NCBI GenBank assembly: GCA_023423535.1
Contig: JAFAFL010000090.1
Coordinates: 1 to 64,000 of the forward strand
DNA length: 64,000 nt
DNA from: Pseudomonadota bacterium
GTDB taxonomy: Bacteria > Myxococcota > Myxococcia > Myxococcales > Myxococcaceae
Direction of reading: 5' to 3'
Below are positions 63,517-64,000 of this stretch, in pieces; within the stretch, counting starts at the first letter, position 1; the number at the start of each line of letters is the position of its first letter. A program made the position numbers and the translations under genes. Below the pieces are notes generated by a model. It did not search any database. It was not told the origin of the DNA and saw only the letters and a list, made by a program, of their open reading frames with translations.

Positions 63517-64000
63517 TGATGCGCTTGCCCTTGGTGGCGCTCCTCGCGCTGTCGCTCACGTTGGCGCTCTCCTGCGCGCAGCCGGAGGACATCCCCTCCA
63601 ACGTGCGTGACCTGCGCATGCTGGCGATGCGGCTCGACCCGCCGGAGCTGATGGCGCCGCAGTGTCCGGATCCGCAGGACCCGCAGCTGTCGCCCGCGCT
63701 GCTGGCGCCGTTCCTCGTGCCGCTGGAGCTGACCGCGCTGGTGCAGGACCCCGCCGGTGAGGGCCGCGCGATCGAGTGGACGCTGTGGTCCTGCCCGAAG
63801 GGCGACGCGCTGACCTGCGACGATCCGAACGACCGCGTGCGCCTCGGCGACGGAAGCCAGGCGGCAGGGGCGTGGCGGATCCCCATTGAAGGGCTGGCGG
63901 TCGCGACGGTGCAGGGAACGGACGGGCCGGTGCCGCTGCTGCAGCGGGTGATCGAGGAGGACACCTATCGTGGCCTCGGCGGGATCCGGGTGCCGCTCTT
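63516..64000 (+). CDS. Lipoprotein coupled to TonB-dependent receptor (3' end beyond window)
   Basis: Starting at an ATG overlapping the receptor stop (TGATG; a second ATG follows at once) the frame runs off the right edge with 161 codons visible. A signal peptide ends in lipobox LSCA-type ALSC, with Cys at about residue 20. The mature part is Pro-rich and beta-like with two Cys pairs, no recognised family. It is probably a surface partner of the receptor, like SusD-type or other lipoprotein lids, but sequence does not show a SusD fold. Confidence 0.75.
   Translation, partial: MMRLPLVALLALSLTLALSCAQPEDIPSNVRDLRMLAMRLDPPELMAPQCPDPQDPQLSPALLAPFLVPLELTALVQDPAGEGRAIEWTLWSCPKGDALTCDDPNDRVRLGDGSQAAGAWRIPIEGLAVATVQGTDGPVPLLQRVIEEDTYRGLGGIRVPL

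Overview
The window is GC-rich throughout (roughly 70%), densely coded on both strands, and carries no insertion sequence, prophage, CRISPR array or rRNA. Its content points to a myxobacterium (Myxococcota, most likely Cystobacterineae): many lipoproteins, very large TPR proteins, a zinc-ribbon/GYF membrane protein, PPC and FG-GAP repeat lipoproteins, sigma-54-type promoters, and DUF2934 and CPXCG small proteins. The assignment rests on gene content only, because no rRNA marker is present.

Layout. 1-3178: an edge-truncated secreted protein, a PIG-B-like mannosyltransferase and a His-rich Spy/CpxP-like protein. 3196-6979 (all minus strand): a translation island with seryl-tRNA synthetase, a HipA-like kinase, a DUF3037 protein, all four serine tRNA isoacceptors, tRNA-Arg(ACG), the A34 deaminase tadA that acts on that tRNA, and the SRP RNA gene, closed by a hairpin terminator. 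7035-12032: a 1665-residue zinc-ribbon/GYF/TM/TPR protein. 12217-18387: glycosyltransferase, polysaccharide deacetylase, receiver protein, Rnk-like factor, NhaR-like LysR regulator, acyltransferase and SDR. 18534-18660: a probable sigma-54-dependent small RNA with a strong terminator. 18666-26332: lipoprotein, TPR membrane protein, and a radC-DUF3006-recQ repair cluster. 26721-32934: small unknowns, an eight-PPC-domain lipoprotein, a NAD-binding protein, and a lipoprotein of six six-cysteine repeats with its own sigma-54-like promoter.

32944-43865: cNMP-binding protein, trxB, moaC, Nudix hydrolase, SirB1-like, YiiX-like, DUF2795, CoA-binding and CPXCG proteins, a cysteine-bearing Rrf2 regulator with a polytopic membrane protein, patatin and EF-hand proteins. 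44044-53843: an ArsR-methyltransferase fusion translationally coupled to metH, an M20 peptidase, a truncated TspO-like protein, a MetE-core-like protein and a LysM/amidase-like protein. 53858-64000: an ASPIC/FG-GAP lipoprotein, DUF2934, mutY, a Cas4-like nuclease, tcdA, tatD, a small conserved-looking protein, a TonB-dependent receptor with a TonB_C domain at its N-terminus, and an edge-truncated lipoprotein.

The most notable arrangement is the serine-decoding island. SerRS, every tRNA-Ser and a HipA-type kinase lie together, so the kinase may control serine charging, in the way HipA acts on GltX. Other leads are the sigma-54-type sRNA, the TadA gene embedded between tRNAs including its own substrate, the ArsR-methyltransferase/metH pair, and the repeat-built surface proteins. 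Functions are inferred from motifs read by eye; no database search was run.
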